A DNA stretch of 64,000 nt from Nocardioides seonyuensis (GCF_004683965.1 NZ_CP038436.1:2170001-2234000), one strand, 5' to 3'. Counted from the first letter of the stretch, positions 16,635 through 26,371 are shown. Notes: generated from the sequence alone by a model not told the origin. Made by a program: numbers and translations.

Positions 16635-17680
16635 TCGACGCGTACTGGTGGATCGACGGCCCACCTTCGGGTCGTAACGTCGTCCAGTCCTTGGTCACGG
16701 CGTGGGCGAGCGAGTTCCCTGATGACGACTTGGTGATGTCCGTCCATCCGGATGCGACCCGAGGCGAGCTCGAAGCAGTCCTGCCCCTGCCTCCTGGCGT
16801 GGAGCTAGCCCCCGTGCCACGCTGGGCGGCGAAGTTCCACGGCGTGGGGGCCATGGCCAGTGGTAGGTCAGGGGGCCCATTCGACGCGACTCTCACGCAG
16901 AATTTCGCGAGTCAGCGCCGCTCGCGTGGCGTGAGCGCCGTGTTTGTCCAGGACGCCATATTCGTCGAGCACCCCGAATGGTTCACCAGACCCGAAAGGC
17001 TCTACCTGTCCCTGATCCGCCCGAGCGTGCGCGCGGCCGACATCGTCCTCACCTCGTCTCACTCAGAGGCGCGCCGGATCGGCCGCCTCTGGCCAGAGAC
17101 GGCAGACCGGATCCGCACCGTGGGCCTCTCCGTTCCGGTGGCTCTCGCGACTTCCGTGGCCAAGGACCCAGGGCTGCCCAGGCCGGGACGCCCGTTCATG
17201 CTGGCTGTGGGCCGCTTCAACGCACGCAAGAACCTGAGACGCCTTGTCGAGGCCTACGCCGCGTCATCCACGTCTGAGACACACGATCTAGTCCTCGTCG
17301 GCGCGGTGGACGGCCGTACAGATGAGATTCGTGCGCACACAGGTGTGGTCGTGCTGGCAAGCGCATCGGACGCCAATCTGCGCTGGCTTTACGAGAACGC
17401 CGCCGCGCTGCTGTTCCCGTCCATGGAGGAGGGCTTCGGCCTGCCCCTTGTCGAGGCCCGCCACTTCGGCCTCCCCGTCGCAGCCAGTGACATCCCGGTG
17501 TTTCGTGAGTTGGGAATGGCTGCCGTCTACTTCGATCCCCGGAGTCCGGAGAGCATGCGTGAGGCGATGGGCAGGATCGTGGCCGTCGATCCCACGTCGA
17601 GCTCGGACCCGGACCCGTGGTCGAGCGTGGTCCGGCGCATCCGACAGGCAATCACGGAGTCAAGGACCCCCCGCCGATGA
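16622..17680 (+). CDS. Glycosyltransferase, GT4-like
   Basis: 352 residues from a GTG at 16622, overlapping the previous gene by 13 nt. The N-terminal domain begins MRILIDAYWWIDGPPSGRN. The donor-binding half has AVGRFNARKNLRRLVEAY (about 197-214), then PSMEEGFGLPLVEARHFGLPVAASDIPVFREL (about 262-293), the E-x7-E-type element of GT4 retaining enzymes. It should elongate the repeat unit on the cytoplasmic face. The next gene overlaps by an ATGA. Confidence 0.88.
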   Translation: MRILIDAYWWIDGPPSGRNVVQSLVTAWASEFPDDDLVMSVHPDATRGELEAVLPLPPGVELAPVPRWAAKFHGVGAMASGRSGGPFDATLTQNFASQRRSRGVSAVFVQDAIFVEHPEWFTRPERLYLSLIRPSVRAADIVLTSSHSEARRIGRLWPETADRIRTVGLSVPVALATSVAKDPGLPRPGRPFMLAVGRFNARKNLRRLVEAYAASSTSETHDLVLVGAVDGRTDEIRAHTGVVVLASASDANLRWLYENAAALLFPSMEEGFGLPLVEARHFGLPVAASDIPVFRELGMAAVYFDPRSPESMREAMGRIVAVDPTSSSDPDPWSSVVRRIRQAITESRTPRR

Positions 17681-18369
17681 GGGCCATCATCGAGACCATG
17701 TACTCGCGAAACCGCGGACTCGGGGGATTCGACGAGACGCTCCCTAGCAGCGCTCTGCTCGCCTTCGTGGCCCGCAAGCTCGCGTGGCGCGCAAACGCGC
17801 TGCGTCGGGGATACGTGAACGCATACATCGCGCCCGGAGTGAGTTTGCAGGGCAAGAGGTTCCTGAGCGTCGGCGAAGCAGTGTCGATCGGCCAGGGCGT
17901 GCAGATCATGGCCGTATCGCACGAGGGCATCCACCTCGGTGATCGCGTGACTCTTGACACGGGCGCGATCTTGCGTGCCTCCGGCGGCGTGCGGCGCCTG
18001 GGCGCGGGGATCACCATCGGTCGTCGAGCAGCCGTGGGGGCCCGGAACTTCATTCATGGCGGTGGGGGCGTGACGATCGAGGAAGATGTGCTTCTGGGGC
18101 CAGGGGTCCAGATCTTCTCCGAGAACCACAACTTCGAGAACCCGGAGCTCCCCGTCATTGAGCAGGGCGAGCAGCCGGGGCCGGTTCTGATCGGACGTGG
18201 CTCGTGGCTCGGTGCAGGAGCGATCGTGGTTGCCGGGGTAACGATCGGCGAAGGAGTCGTCGTCGCCGCCGGCTCGGTCGTGACCGCGGACGTCGCCCCC
18301 CACACCGTGGTGGCGGGATCACCTGCCAGAGTCGTACGCAACATTGAGACGTCGGAGGCGCGTGGCTGA
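17677..18369 (+). CDS. Left-handed beta-helix O-acyltransferase
   Basis: 230 residues from the ATG at 17677 within the preceding stop (ATGA). Hexapeptide repeats run from about residue 50 to 220 (GVSLQGKRFLSVGEAVSIGQGVQI, IGRRAAVGARNFIHGGGG, IGRGSWLGAGAIVVAGVTIGEGVVVAAGSVVTADV), typical of the maltose/serine O-acetyltransferase superfamily. The His of SENHNF is a likely catalytic or trimer-site residue. It probably O-acetylates a sugar of the repeat unit. Coupled to glycosyltransferase genes on both sides. Confidence 0.87.
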   Translation: MRAIIETMYSRNRGLGGFDETLPSSALLAFVARKLAWRANALRRGYVNAYIAPGVSLQGKRFLSVGEAVSIGQGVQIMAVSHEGIHLGDRVTLDTGAILRASGGVRRLGAGITIGRRAAVGARNFIHGGGGVTIEEDVLLGPGVQIFSENHNFENPELPVIEQGEQPGPVLIGRGSWLGAGAIVVAGVTIGEGVVVAAGSVVTADVAPHTVVAGSPARVVRNIETSEARG

Positions 18370-19415
18370 TGCGTTCCGCGTCGATCGTCTACTGGTACTC
18401 GGGTGAAGACATGCGTCCCGACGGCGGCGGCCTACGGATCACTGCATGGGAGCAGGCATTGGGTGAGCTCGGCTACGCCACGCGTGTGGTCGGTCTCTGG
18501 ACCATCGGGGGGGGTGTGAAGAAGGGCGCGAGCCTGTCGTCCATCAAGCGCGCGTTCCTCCCGATGCCCCTCAAACGATCCCTGCCCGATGAGGCATTGG
18601 ACGCAGACCTGATCGTGGCCACGGTGCCTGCAGTGTTCGACGACGCCTTGAGCAGAGTGCCGAGCTCGAAGCTGGTCCTGGACTGGATGGACTTGTGGTC
18701 AGACGCGGCCCGCAACATGGGTGACGAGGGGCGGTTGTCTGTCATCGGGGGGCGCGCGCAGTCGAGGCTTTGGGCGCGTCGTGAGCGTCGATGGGCCTGT
18801 TCCAGCCGGTGGAATGCCTTTGCGGGCTACGCGGACCTCGCCGACATGGGTCTCCATGCCTCGCTCGGGAGCAGGTGGATTCCCACTCCCGTGGCCGCGC
18901 TGGATTCCGCTCCATGTGCTCCCAGGCCCGACCATCCACGTCGTCGTTTGGGGTTCATTGCCAACCTTGACTACCCACCGAACGAACTCTCACTCAGGGC
19001 CTTTCTCAAGCGGTTCGGACGCCGTCTCGAGGCTCAGGACGTAGACCTGGTCGTAGCTGGCTTCGGCTCGGACAAGGTTCGCAGCTGGGGGCACGGGCTG
19101 GAAGTGCTCGGCCCGGTGGATGACGTGCGTGATTTCTACGATGACATCGACGCCGTGGTGGTTCCCATCGAGCACGGGAGCGGAATCAAGGTGAAGGCTG
19201 TCGAGGCGCTGGCGTACGGACTACCCGTCTTCGGCACCGAACACGTCCGCGCCGGTTTCGCACCCGAGTTCCGATCTGCCATCGTTCCGATCGATCGCCT
19301 TTTCGACGAACAGTGGCCGGTCCCCACGCCACGGCAGGCCCTGTCAACCCGCTTCTCGCAAGAGGCCTTCTCGGCGGAAGTGGCGGGCCTGCTCGCCGGT
19401 ATGCAGGTCCAGTGA
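18369..19415 (+). CDS. Glycosyltransferase, GT1/GT4-like
   Basis: 348 residues, ATG at 18369 overlapping the previous stop by 1 nt (TGATG). It starts ASIVYWYSGEDMRPDGGGLRITAWEQALGELGY. The C-terminal domain has LGFIANLDYPPNELSLRAFL (about 193-212) and DDIDAVVVPIEHGSGIKVKAVEALAYGLPVFGTEHVRAG (about 257-295), matching the sugar-nucleotide site of group-1 glycosyltransferases. It is the third sugar-adding enzyme of the run, so the repeat unit has probably four or more residues with the initiating one. Confidence 0.85.
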   Translation: MRSASIVYWYSGEDMRPDGGGLRITAWEQALGELGYATRVVGLWTIGGGVKKGASLSSIKRAFLPMPLKRSLPDEALDADLIVATVPAVFDDALSRVPSSKLVLDWMDLWSDAARNMGDEGRLSVIGGRAQSRLWARRERRWACSSRWNAFAGYADLADMGLHASLGSRWIPTPVAALDSAPCAPRPDHPRRRLGFIANLDYPPNELSLRAFLKRFGRRLEAQDVDLVVAGFGSDKVRSWGHGLEVLGPVDDVRDFYDDIDAVVVPIEHGSGIKVKAVEALAYGLPVFGTEHVRAGFAPEFRSAIVPIDRLFDEQWPVPTPRQALSTRFSQEAFSAEVAGLLAGMQVQ

Positions 19416-19456
19416 GTGGCGCCCGCCGTCCGCGCCTCGTCTCGCCATAGGAGTTG

Positions 19457-20770
19457 ATGTATGTGAGTGCCGTTACCCGTCGACTCCTCGGGCGTTCCAT
19501 CATCGGCTCAGGAGCCGTCGCTGGCGCGCTGGGCATGGCTCTCGAGAGATCGAGTGCTGGCCCCCGGATGTACCGGGTACGACATATCCGCATAGGAGAC
19601 CTCGTGCTAGGGCCTGGTGGAGTTGTTGTGCGAGTGGCTGACATCCGCAAGGGCACCGGAAGGGGCAAGGGCAAGCGGCTGAGGCTGATGATTGATGATC
19701 TCGAGCCGGGCCAGAAGATGAGACCATTCATTGAGAGAAGCAATTGGGCGGGGTTTACCCGAAACAAGCAGCTCCTTGTATTCGCCCGCGACGTGCCCGC
19801 ATCGGCGGTAAAGAACGGTCCTCTCGGTCTGGCCGCTCATCTCACGGAGAAGGCCATGGGCAATACCTTTGTGAAGGGCAGCATGCGGGGTGACGAGGTC
19901 AGGCTCTCCTTTCGCGGAAAGTTGTTGGAAACGCCCTACACCATCTCACTTCCCTTCGCGGTCGCCCCTGACGTTCTGTCTAGTGAAAGTGGCCTCCTGC
20001 TACATCGAGGTTCTATCCTCTTCCACAGCGATTTCTCAGGCCCGAGCTTCGATGGTTGGCGCGACCATCAGGGTTCCTACAGTCAAACCCCCACCGTAGG
20101 GCTGACGCGTTACCCCATACATAGCGGGACACATTCTCTGCAATTGTCCACTGGCGCGGTTCCGTACCAACCGGGCTTGCTGAGTAACACGACAAGCACC
20201 TATCGCAACATGAGCATGGTGCGAGAAAGTGGTCTTCTTTCGTTCTCGGGTTGGTTCGCGCATGCCGGCGATGCCGACGTTGAGGGATCGGGAGGTATGG
20301 CCTACTCCGCTTGGGGCCTCGACTTGGACGTCCAGGCATGGGACTCAACGAGTCGTGCCTTCTATCACTTCTACGTTGTCGACACAGGTCACCCGTCCGG
20401 CTCACCCGAGCTCGCACTCATACCCAATGATGGATGGGACCCGGTCGTGTTGCCGGACTCCCTGCACTCCGTGGCTGGGGAGAATGAGGCCAAGTGGAAC
20501 TGGAACTACCTCCGACTGACGGTGGATCTTTCGGGCAACGGGGGACGGGGTAGCTACGTTGAGGCACAGTGCAACCACAAGGTGTTCGACCTGCGTGGCT
20601 TGCGGGTCGATCCGTCCCACGCACCACAGGCAGGCTCGGCACAGGCTTCGTTTGCGGGGGGTCTGAACGCGGGTGTCACTCTCGGGCGATCCTCTCGACA
20701 TCCCCAGTACATGCGCAACGTGCTCACCGCAGACAACCTGATCCTGACGCAGGGGGACGTGCTTGCATGA
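19457..20770 (+). CDS. Exported protein of unknown function with jelly-roll-like C-terminal domain
   Basis: About 437 residues. TTG 19454, ATG 19457 and GTG 19463 are all possible starts; AGGAG at about 19449 best fits the GTG. The N-terminus has RRLLGRSIIGSGAVAGALGMAL, a Tat- or Sec-like signal. Residues about 170-430 contain FHSDFSGPSFDGWRDHQ, GTHSLQLSTGAV and WNWNYLRLTVDLSGNGG, resembling a beta-sandwich carbohydrate-binding or lyase-like fold. I do not recognise a catalytic motif. The gene overlaps the next by ATGA, so the pair is made together. Binding to or trimming the exported polymer is a guess from context. Confidence 0.6.
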   Translation: MYVSAVTRRLLGRSIIGSGAVAGALGMALERSSAGPRMYRVRHIRIGDLVLGPGGVVVRVADIRKGTGRGKGKRLRLMIDDLEPGQKMRPFIERSNWAGFTRNKQLLVFARDVPASAVKNGPLGLAAHLTEKAMGNTFVKGSMRGDEVRLSFRGKLLETPYTISLPFAVAPDVLSSESGLLLHRGSILFHSDFSGPSFDGWRDHQGSYSQTPTVGLTRYPIHSGTHSLQLSTGAVPYQPGLLSNTTSTYRNMSMVRESGLLSFSGWFAHAGDADVEGSGGMAYSAWGLDLDVQAWDSTSRAFYHFYVVDTGHPSGSPELALIPNDGWDPVVLPDSLHSVAGENEAKWNWNYLRLTVDLSGNGGRGSYVEAQCNHKVFDLRGLRVDPSHAPQAGSAQASFAGGLNAGVTLGRSSRHPQYMRNVLTADNLILTQGDVLA

Positions 20771-21255
20771 CTGGGAAGACACATCTGCTGGTGACACCGG
20801 GCCAAGGCGTGGTCGACGCCGCGGGCACGGTAATCGATCTTGTGCAACCGTCGAACCGACTGGAGTTCGGTGCCTACGGCGACGAGGTGTCTTGGACCAT
20901 GCGGATCGAGGGGGTCGTGGGTGATCCTCAATGGTGGTCTCTCGGCGCTCGCTTCGAGTACGCGGTGGAGCAGGCCGGTGCCAACTTCCAGTACCTTGCC
21001 GCGACGTGGGTCCCCTACTCAGTCATAGAGTTGGCGGCCAACTGCAGGGAGGGGAGAGGTTGGGAAGGCCCCGGGCTTGAGGGTGTCGACGCCGACGGTT
21101 TCAGCACGGTTGCCACCCATGAGTCAGGTCTTCCCGTAGCACTACAGCGGACGGTGCGCTGCACTACGCTGCGCCATCGCGTGCGGCTGCGACCATTGTT
21201 CACAGGCGGGATGAATCCGGGGCTACGCTTGAGTCTGACCGCCCAAGTGCATTAG
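20767..21255 (+). CDS. Small protein of unknown function coupled to the preceding exported protein
   Basis: 162 residues, ATG at 20767 inside the previous stop (ATGA). No signal peptide or membrane helix is evident. The sequence is beta-rich (VDAAGTVIDLVQPSNRLEFGAYGDEVSWTMRIEG, then TVRCTTLRHRVRLRPLF). It could be an accessory domain separated from the upstream protein; the C-terminal RTVRCTTLRHRVRLRP strand suggests a beta-sandwich. No function assigned. It is followed by the polymerase gene after a short gap. Confidence 0.5.
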   Translation: MTGKTHLLVTPGQGVVDAAGTVIDLVQPSNRLEFGAYGDEVSWTMRIEGVVGDPQWWSLGARFEYAVEQAGANFQYLAATWVPYSVIELAANCREGRGWEGPGLEGVDADGFSTVATHESGLPVALQRTVRCTTLRHRVRLRPLFTGGMNPGLRLSLTAQVH

Positions 21256-21333
21256 CGACCTCCGGATGCCGCGTTCTTGCGCGGGTTCAACTGGGCGACG
21301 AGCGCCATCTCTCAGCGCCGAAAGGATCCTGCA

Positions 21334-22701
21334 GTGTCTCTGGAGCTGATGTCCGTGCTGAGCGCGTTCACGGTCGGCGTGATGCTCACGGGCGTTGGCC
21401 GCCTGCAAGTGGCTTGCGGGGGGTTGTTCTTCAGTGTCTTCGTCCTGCCCGTGACCTTGTTCGGCTCCACGGTGATCGACCGCTACCGAGTTGGCATCAC
21501 TGGCGCAGAGCCACAAATTGCCACTTACACGGTGGTCGTCCTCCTCGTGCTGCTGATGGCCCTCCTGCTACGCGGTCCCAGCCCTGATTGGGCGACGGTG
21601 ATGCCCTTTCTGGTCTTCATGGCTGTGTGGTCGGTGCTTGTGTGGCCTCACACGGGTGAGGTCCGCGCGGGAGTGCTGCACCTAGGCATTGCGTGCCTTG
21701 CCTGGGTGGCCGGGACGTATGTGGCGAAACAGATGCAGGTCCACCCCCGTGGCCCGCGCATTCTGCTGACATGGCTCCTCGTCATCGTCGCACTCCAAGC
21801 GGCGGTTGCCATCGCACAAACTCAGGGAGTCGAAGTTTTTCCCACCGCTGCGTCAGTGATCCTGGAGGACGACAGCTTGGAAGGGCGCGCTGGCGCCACG
21901 CTCGGTCATCCCAGTTCAATAGGCAAGATGATGTTCTTGGTCCTCTTAATAGTCCTGCCGTGGCTCGCTACGGACCAGCGAGGCTTGCGTCGCGTAGCCT
22001 TGTGGATCGTTCTCCTCGCTATCATTCCTTTGGGTCTCAGTGGCGGGCGGGCAAACGCTGTCGCCTGTGTTGCGACGGTGCTCCTGTTTGTATTACTTGA
22101 CCCCGGACGACGCAGGTGGAGCAACCGCCTTCAGCTCTTTGTACTCGTCCTAGCAGGCGTCTTCTCGACGTGGAACATTTGGGTGAGGCGGTTCGCCACC
22201 GGCGAGAACGGCGAGTTTCGGGCTCGCTTCTTCCAAACAGCCGTTGACTTCTTGAGTGACGCGCCACCGTGGCAAGGCACCGGCGCGAACACCTATGTCA
22301 CAGCCGTGGGGCCGACCGACCAGATGGCGGCAATCGGATGGGTCGTGCACAACGTGTACCTGTTTGCTGCAGTGGAGTTGGGCGTGCTCGGCGCGGCCAT
22401 CTTCTTCTTGCCCTTCGTCCAAGCCTGGGTGCGTGGCTGGGCGGCGAGGCGTCGCCAGGGTGTCGCTGGTGCCTACGGCCGAGTGCTCGTCGCATCCGCA
22501 CCGGGCTTGCTGCTGATCACCTGGACAGGGTGGGGCATGATGGCTCGGCCTCTGGTGCCATGGATGCTGGTTACTGGCTTCGCATACACCTTGGCGAGGG
22601 GGCAGAATGATGACGAAGAGTTCGGCGATCTGTCCGTTGTGCCCCCGGTTTCCGCCGCGACGGCAAGTTCCACGTCGGTCGGCGGCTCAGTCCGTAGCTG
22701 A
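21334..22701 (+). CDS. O-antigen ligase / Wzy-like polysaccharide polymerase
   Basis: 455 residues from a GTG at 21334 (AAAGGATC upstream); an earlier TTG at 21277 is less likely. There are about ten to twelve membrane helices and a large loop carrying GATLGHPSSIGKMMFLVLLI, followed by LSGGRANAVACVATVLLF and GTGANTYVTAVGPTDQMAAIGWVVHNVYLFAAVELG, which match the O-antigen ligase (Wzy_C) loop. It polymerises lipid-linked repeat units on the outer face of the membrane. Its stop abuts the stop of the convergent flippase gene with no gap. Confidence 0.85.
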   Translation: MSLELMSVLSAFTVGVMLTGVGRLQVACGGLFFSVFVLPVTLFGSTVIDRYRVGITGAEPQIATYTVVVLLVLLMALLLRGPSPDWATVMPFLVFMAVWSVLVWPHTGEVRAGVLHLGIACLAWVAGTYVAKQMQVHPRGPRILLTWLLVIVALQAAVAIAQTQGVEVFPTAASVILEDDSLEGRAGATLGHPSSIGKMMFLVLLIVLPWLATDQRGLRRVALWIVLLAIIPLGLSGGRANAVACVATVLLFVLLDPGRRRWSNRLQLFVLVLAGVFSTWNIWVRRFATGENGEFRARFFQTAVDFLSDAPPWQGTGANTYVTAVGPTDQMAAIGWVVHNVYLFAAVELGVLGAAIFFLPFVQAWVRGWAARRRQGVAGAYGRVLVASAPGLLLITWTGWGMMARPLVPWMLVTGFAYTLARGQNDDEEFGDLSVVPPVSAATASSTSVGGSVRS

Positions 22702-24024
22702 CTAGCCGACGGCAAGGGCCACCAGCGTGGGAAGCAAACCGAGCCACGTCACCATCAAGCCGCGGAGAAGTTGGCTCTGGGGCAACTGCGATGACAGGGC
22801 GGCAACCGGAAGCACGAGGATCTGCAGGATCAACACGACGCACGCGAATGCCCGAAAGGCGTGTATCGATGACCAACCTTGTACCAAGCTCGCGCTGAAG
22901 AAGGCGAGCGTTACCGTGCCGGACACGATCGCAAGCATCTTGGTGCGTTCGCCGCGAACAACCAAAGTGCTCAGCAGGTAGTACGAGCTCATACCTGCTG
23001 GGATGGCGGTCATTGCAGCGACGTCCAGCGCCGTCAGGTCCGGCATATCGTCTAGCACGGCGCTGGCTCCCGTGAGAAGAGCCAGGAGAACTCCGCATGA
23101 TGCGGCCAGTCCGAGGACTCCATAACGAAGGGCGAATCCATCGAAGCGATCAGGAAAGGTGTGGACGGCAGTACGGAGGAGGTCGACGGAAAGGAGGCCG
23201 TGCACGCCCCCGACCACGGCAAGGCCGACGCCCACGAGCAGCATCTGCGAAGCGGCCGCGGCAACGTCGCTGGAGCCGGCTCCCTGCAAGGTCAGTGCTA
23301 AGCGGGCCCCCTGCATCAGTGCACCGAAAAACAGGAGGTGCGGAACCATTGGGAGTGCCAAGGCGAGCGCTGACCGGAGGGCGTGAATGGGCAGGGCCGG
23401 CCTCATGGCACCTGCTTCAGAACGGATGAGCAGGGCGCATTGGCCCCAACACGCCGCCGTCAGCAGAATGCTGACGAAGAGATCGCGCCGAGGGTCGGTA
23501 GTCGTCGCCAGGTCGCCTGCAATCCAGGCCAGCGGTAGGCCGACATTGAGCGTGACAGTGCAAAGCATCCATTGCGGCCTTGAGTGGATCCGCGCCTGCT
23601 GCTGGAGTGTGACGGACGAGCATGCCAGCGCGGTCAGGACGAGGATCCCGGACAGAAAAGAATAGCGACTGCCCACTGCTGTGAATGCCACGCCAGCCAA
23701 GGCCACAACCAGCCCGATTAGCGCAACGACACCGGCTGTGCAAACGGTAAGACGTATCGTCCACAGGGCCCGAGCATCGAGTCTTTGGCCTTCCACCAGT
23801 CGGGCGAAGCTGCCGAGCACGAACGGCAGCCCCAGCGTCAATGGAAGGTACGAGGCCATCGCCCATGCAAGCACCGCCGACGCGCGGCCGAAACTGTCCG
23901 AGTCAGTGAATTGGGATGCCACCGACCAGGCGACGAAGCCAGCCAGCCCCGACCCCAGCTGAATGACTGGCATGCTCGCTCGGGCCAATTGCTCCCGCAC
24001 ACCTCGGATGCTCGCACCCCTCAA
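22702..24024 (-). CDS. Wzx-like polysaccharide flippase
   Basis: 440 residues, start at 24024 overlapping the upstream pyruvyl transferase stop by 4 nt. About twelve hydrophobic helices run along the whole protein, starting PVIQLGSGLAGFVAWSVASQFTDSDSFGRASAVLAWAMA, the pattern of the MOP/Wzx superfamily (an early helix pair, then repeated membrane bundles). It would flip the undecaprenyl-linked repeat across the membrane for the Wzy-like polymerase encoded next to it on the other strand. Confidence 0.8.
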   Translation of the reverse strand: MRGASIRGVREQLARASMPVIQLGSGLAGFVAWSVASQFTDSDSFGRASAVLAWAMASYLPLTLGLPFVLGSFARLVEGQRLDARALWTIRLTVCTAGVVALIGLVVALAGVAFTAVGSRYSFLSGILVLTALACSSVTLQQQARIHSRPQWMLCTVTLNVGLPLAWIAGDLATTTDPRRDLFVSILLTAACWGQCALLIRSEAGAMRPALPIHALRSALALALPMVPHLLFFGALMQGARLALTLQGAGSSDVAAAASQMLLVGVGLAVVGGVHGLLSVDLLRTAVHTFPDRFDGFALRYGVLGLAASCGVLLALLTGASAVLDDMPDLTALDVAAMTAIPAGMSSYYLLSTLVVRGERTKMLAIVSGTVTLAFFSASLVQGWSSIHAFRAFACVVLILQILVLPVAALSSQLPQSQLLRGLMVTWLGLLPTLVALAVG

Positions 24025-24881
24025 CGAAGTGGCCCAGCTGCAGCGAGCAATCCCTCGATCAGGTCGTCAATCTCGTCCGACACCGCTTCGACCTCCTCCG
24101 CTGCCGCTTCCTCCCAGTTCCGTACACCGTGTTCGAGTAAGTGTGAGAAGGGAACAAGCGTCGGTGAGCGACGATACGGACTCATGTAGTCGAAATACTT
24201 GAAGTCGGGTTCCTGGGTATGGCCGAACGTGCACAGGATCGTGGGGGTTCGCGTGGCATGACCGACGATCAGGCCGTGGAGCGAGCTGGTGATCACGAGC
24301 CTGGCGTCCGCTATGGCTTGGCAGACGTCATCCACGGCGAGAGTCGGCGGCAGGACGTGCATGCCCTTGGCTGCCCCTGCCTGGATCGATTGCCGCCCAG
24401 AAACAGTGCCGAACGCGGAGAAGTGGGGCAGGAGGATCACTTTGCTGCGTGGCGACCTGCTCTTGTACAACGCGCGTGCGAGCAGTCCCGGGTCCCCCAA
24501 GGGCAGATCAGCAGATTCCCCGTAGACCTCGCGCGTCAGCGCGCCTCGGACGGCGAGAAGAGTGGGTGCGTGGCCCACAGGACGCGAGTTGTAACGAAGC
24601 CCGGACCCCCAGATGACGCTAGGGCTATGCCCTGCGTGATGGTGCTCCAAGATGGAACCAATAGCGAATACCTCTGCGCGTTTGGGGGCCGCCCACCGTG
24701 TTCCGCGACCAGTGGCCACCTCCACCACTCTTGTCGACAGCTCGTCACCAAAGTTCCGGATGGCGTGTGAGCCATGGCGACTCATCTGACGCCACGCACG
24801 CCATTCGCTGCGTACTAACCACTGGAGGTCATTGGGGCTGCGCAATGGAGACCAGTAGTAGAGCTTGATCGGAGGCTTCAT
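24021..24881 (-). CDS. Polysaccharide pyruvyl transferase
   Basis: 286 residues, ATG at 24881. The pyruvyl transferase family motif VITSSLHGLIVGHATRTP (about 212-229) is present, with NFGDELS near residue 43 and GDPGLLA near 148. It adds a 4,6- or 3,4-linked pyruvate ketal from phosphoenolpyruvate to a sugar, giving the polymer negative charge. It is coupled to the flippase gene. The 194-nt gap upstream to cysN holds no gene I can support; only a small inverted repeat (AAGG/CCTT around 24955) is visible. Confidence 0.85.
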   Translation of the reverse strand: MKPPIKLYYWSPLRSPNDLQWLVRSEWRAWRQMSRHGSHAIRNFGDELSTRVVEVATGRGTRWAAPKRAEVFAIGSILEHHHAGHSPSVIWGSGLRYNSRPVGHAPTLLAVRGALTREVYGESADLPLGDPGLLARALYKSRSPRSKVILLPHFSAFGTVSGRQSIQAGAAKGMHVLPPTLAVDDVCQAIADARLVITSSLHGLIVGHATRTPTILCTFGHTQEPDFKYFDYMSPYRRSPTLVPFSHLLEHGVRNWEEAAAEEVEAVSDEIDDLIEGLLAAAGPLR

Positions 24882-25075
24882 GGTCCCGTCTTGGCTTCGT
24901 GCGCATGATGCGCCACCGGATGTGGTCGTCCCGGTAGCGCGTCCTCGTCATAAGGTCAGTGCCTTACCGATTGCCGACGCCCCCGGGCGGTACCTGAGCT
25001 TATGAGTCGGCACCCTTCAGCCACCGTATCCCCACGACGCTCAAGAATATGTCACTGCCATGCGTGATGGATCAG

Positions 25076-26371
25076 TCAGTTGCCGCTGTTGATCATTCCT
25101 GCACCGACGGTTACCCCGGTGGCCTCGTCGATCAGGATGAACGACCCCGTCGTCCGGTTCTTGGCGTAGGGGTCGCACAGCAGCGGCACGGTGGTGCGGA
25201 GCTGGACGCGGCCGATCTCGTTGAGACCGAGCTCGTTGGTCTCCTGGTCGCGGTGCAGCGTGTTGATGTCGAGGCGGTACTGGATGTCCTTGACCATTGC
25301 ACGGCCCGTGCGGGTGGTGTGCTTGATGGCGAGCTTCTGGCGCGGACGCAGCGGCTCGGTGGTCATCCAGCAGATCATCGCGTCGATGTCCTGCGAGGGC
25401 TTGGGCGCGTTCTTGGGGCGGGCGATCATGTCGCCGCGCGAGACGTCGACGTCGTCCTCGAGGTGGACCGTCACCGACATCGGCGGGAAGGCCTCGGCGA
25501 CCTCGGTGTCGAAGAGCTCGACCTTCGCGATCTTCGAGGGCATGCCCGAGGGAAGGACGACGACGTCGTCACCCTTCTTGAGCACGCCGCCGGCGACCTG
25601 GCCGGCGTAGCCACGGTAGTCATGGAACTGGTCGGACTTGGGGCGGATGACGTATTGCACGGGGAAACGCGTGTCGACCAGGTCGCGGTCAGAGGCGACG
25701 TGCACGTGCTCGAGGTGGTGCATCAGCGTCGGGCCGGAGTACCACGGGGTGTTCTCGGAGCGGTTCACGACGTTGTCGCCCTGGAGAGCCGAGATCGGGA
25801 TGACCTCGAGGTCAGGGATGTTGAGCTTGGTCGCGAAGGTCGTGAACTCCTTGTGGATCTTCTCGTAGACCTCCTCCGACCAGTCGACGAGGTCCATCTT
25901 GTTGACCGCGAGCACGAGGTGCGGGACGCGCAGCAGCGAAAGGAGAACGGCGTGGCGGCGCGACTGCTCCGTGAGGCCCTGACGGGCGTCGACCAGCACG
26001 AGACCCAGGTCGGCGGTGGAGGCGCCGGTGACCATGTTGCGGGTGTACTGGATGTGGCCGGGGGTGTCGGCGATGATGAACTTGCGGTTGGGCGTCGCGA
26101 AGTAGCGGTAGGCCACGTCGATGGTGATGCCCTGCTCGCGCTCCGAGCGGAGTCCGTCGGTCAGCAGCGCCAGGTCGGTGTAGTCGTAGCCCTTGGACTG
26201 GCTGGTCGACTCGACGGCCTCGAGCTGGTCCTCGAAGATCGACTTGGAGTCGAGCAGCAGCCGCCCAATGAGGGTGGACTTCCCGTCGTCGACCGAACCT
26301 GCGGTCGCGAAGCGCAGCAGGTCCATCTCGTTGGGGTCGTGGGCTTCGGTCTGGGTGTCTGGGGCGGCCAT
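25076..26371 (-). CDS. cysN: Sulfate adenylyltransferase subunit 1 (GTPase)
   Basis: 431 residues, ATG at 26371 overlapping the cysD stop by 1 nt. G1 motif GSVDDGKSTL at about 26-35, switch II DTPGHIQYTRNM (about 104-115), and NKMD for guanine recognition, followed by the EF-Tu-like beta-barrel domains. CysN couples GTP hydrolysis to APS synthesis by CysD. There is no C-terminal APS kinase domain; that activity lies on a separate gene at 35.4 kb. Position beside the polysaccharide locus allows a role in sulfation as well as in sulfur assimilation. Confidence 0.95.
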   Translation of the reverse strand: MAAPDTQTEAHDPNEMDLLRFATAGSVDDGKSTLIGRLLLDSKSIFEDQLEAVESTSQSKGYDYTDLALLTDGLRSEREQGITIDVAYRYFATPNRKFIIADTPGHIQYTRNMVTGASTADLGLVLVDARQGLTEQSRRHAVLLSLLRVPHLVLAVNKMDLVDWSEEVYEKIHKEFTTFATKLNIPDLEVIPISALQGDNVVNRSENTPWYSGPTLMHHLEHVHVASDRDLVDTRFPVQYVIRPKSDQFHDYRGYAGQVAGGVLKKGDDVVVLPSGMPSKIAKVELFDTEVAEAFPPMSVTVHLEDDVDVSRGDMIARPKNAPKPSQDIDAMICWMTTEPLRPRQKLAIKHTTRTGRAMVKDIQYRLDINTLHRDQETNELGLNEIGRVQLRTTVPLLCDPYAKNRTTGSFILIDEATGVTVGAGMINSGN

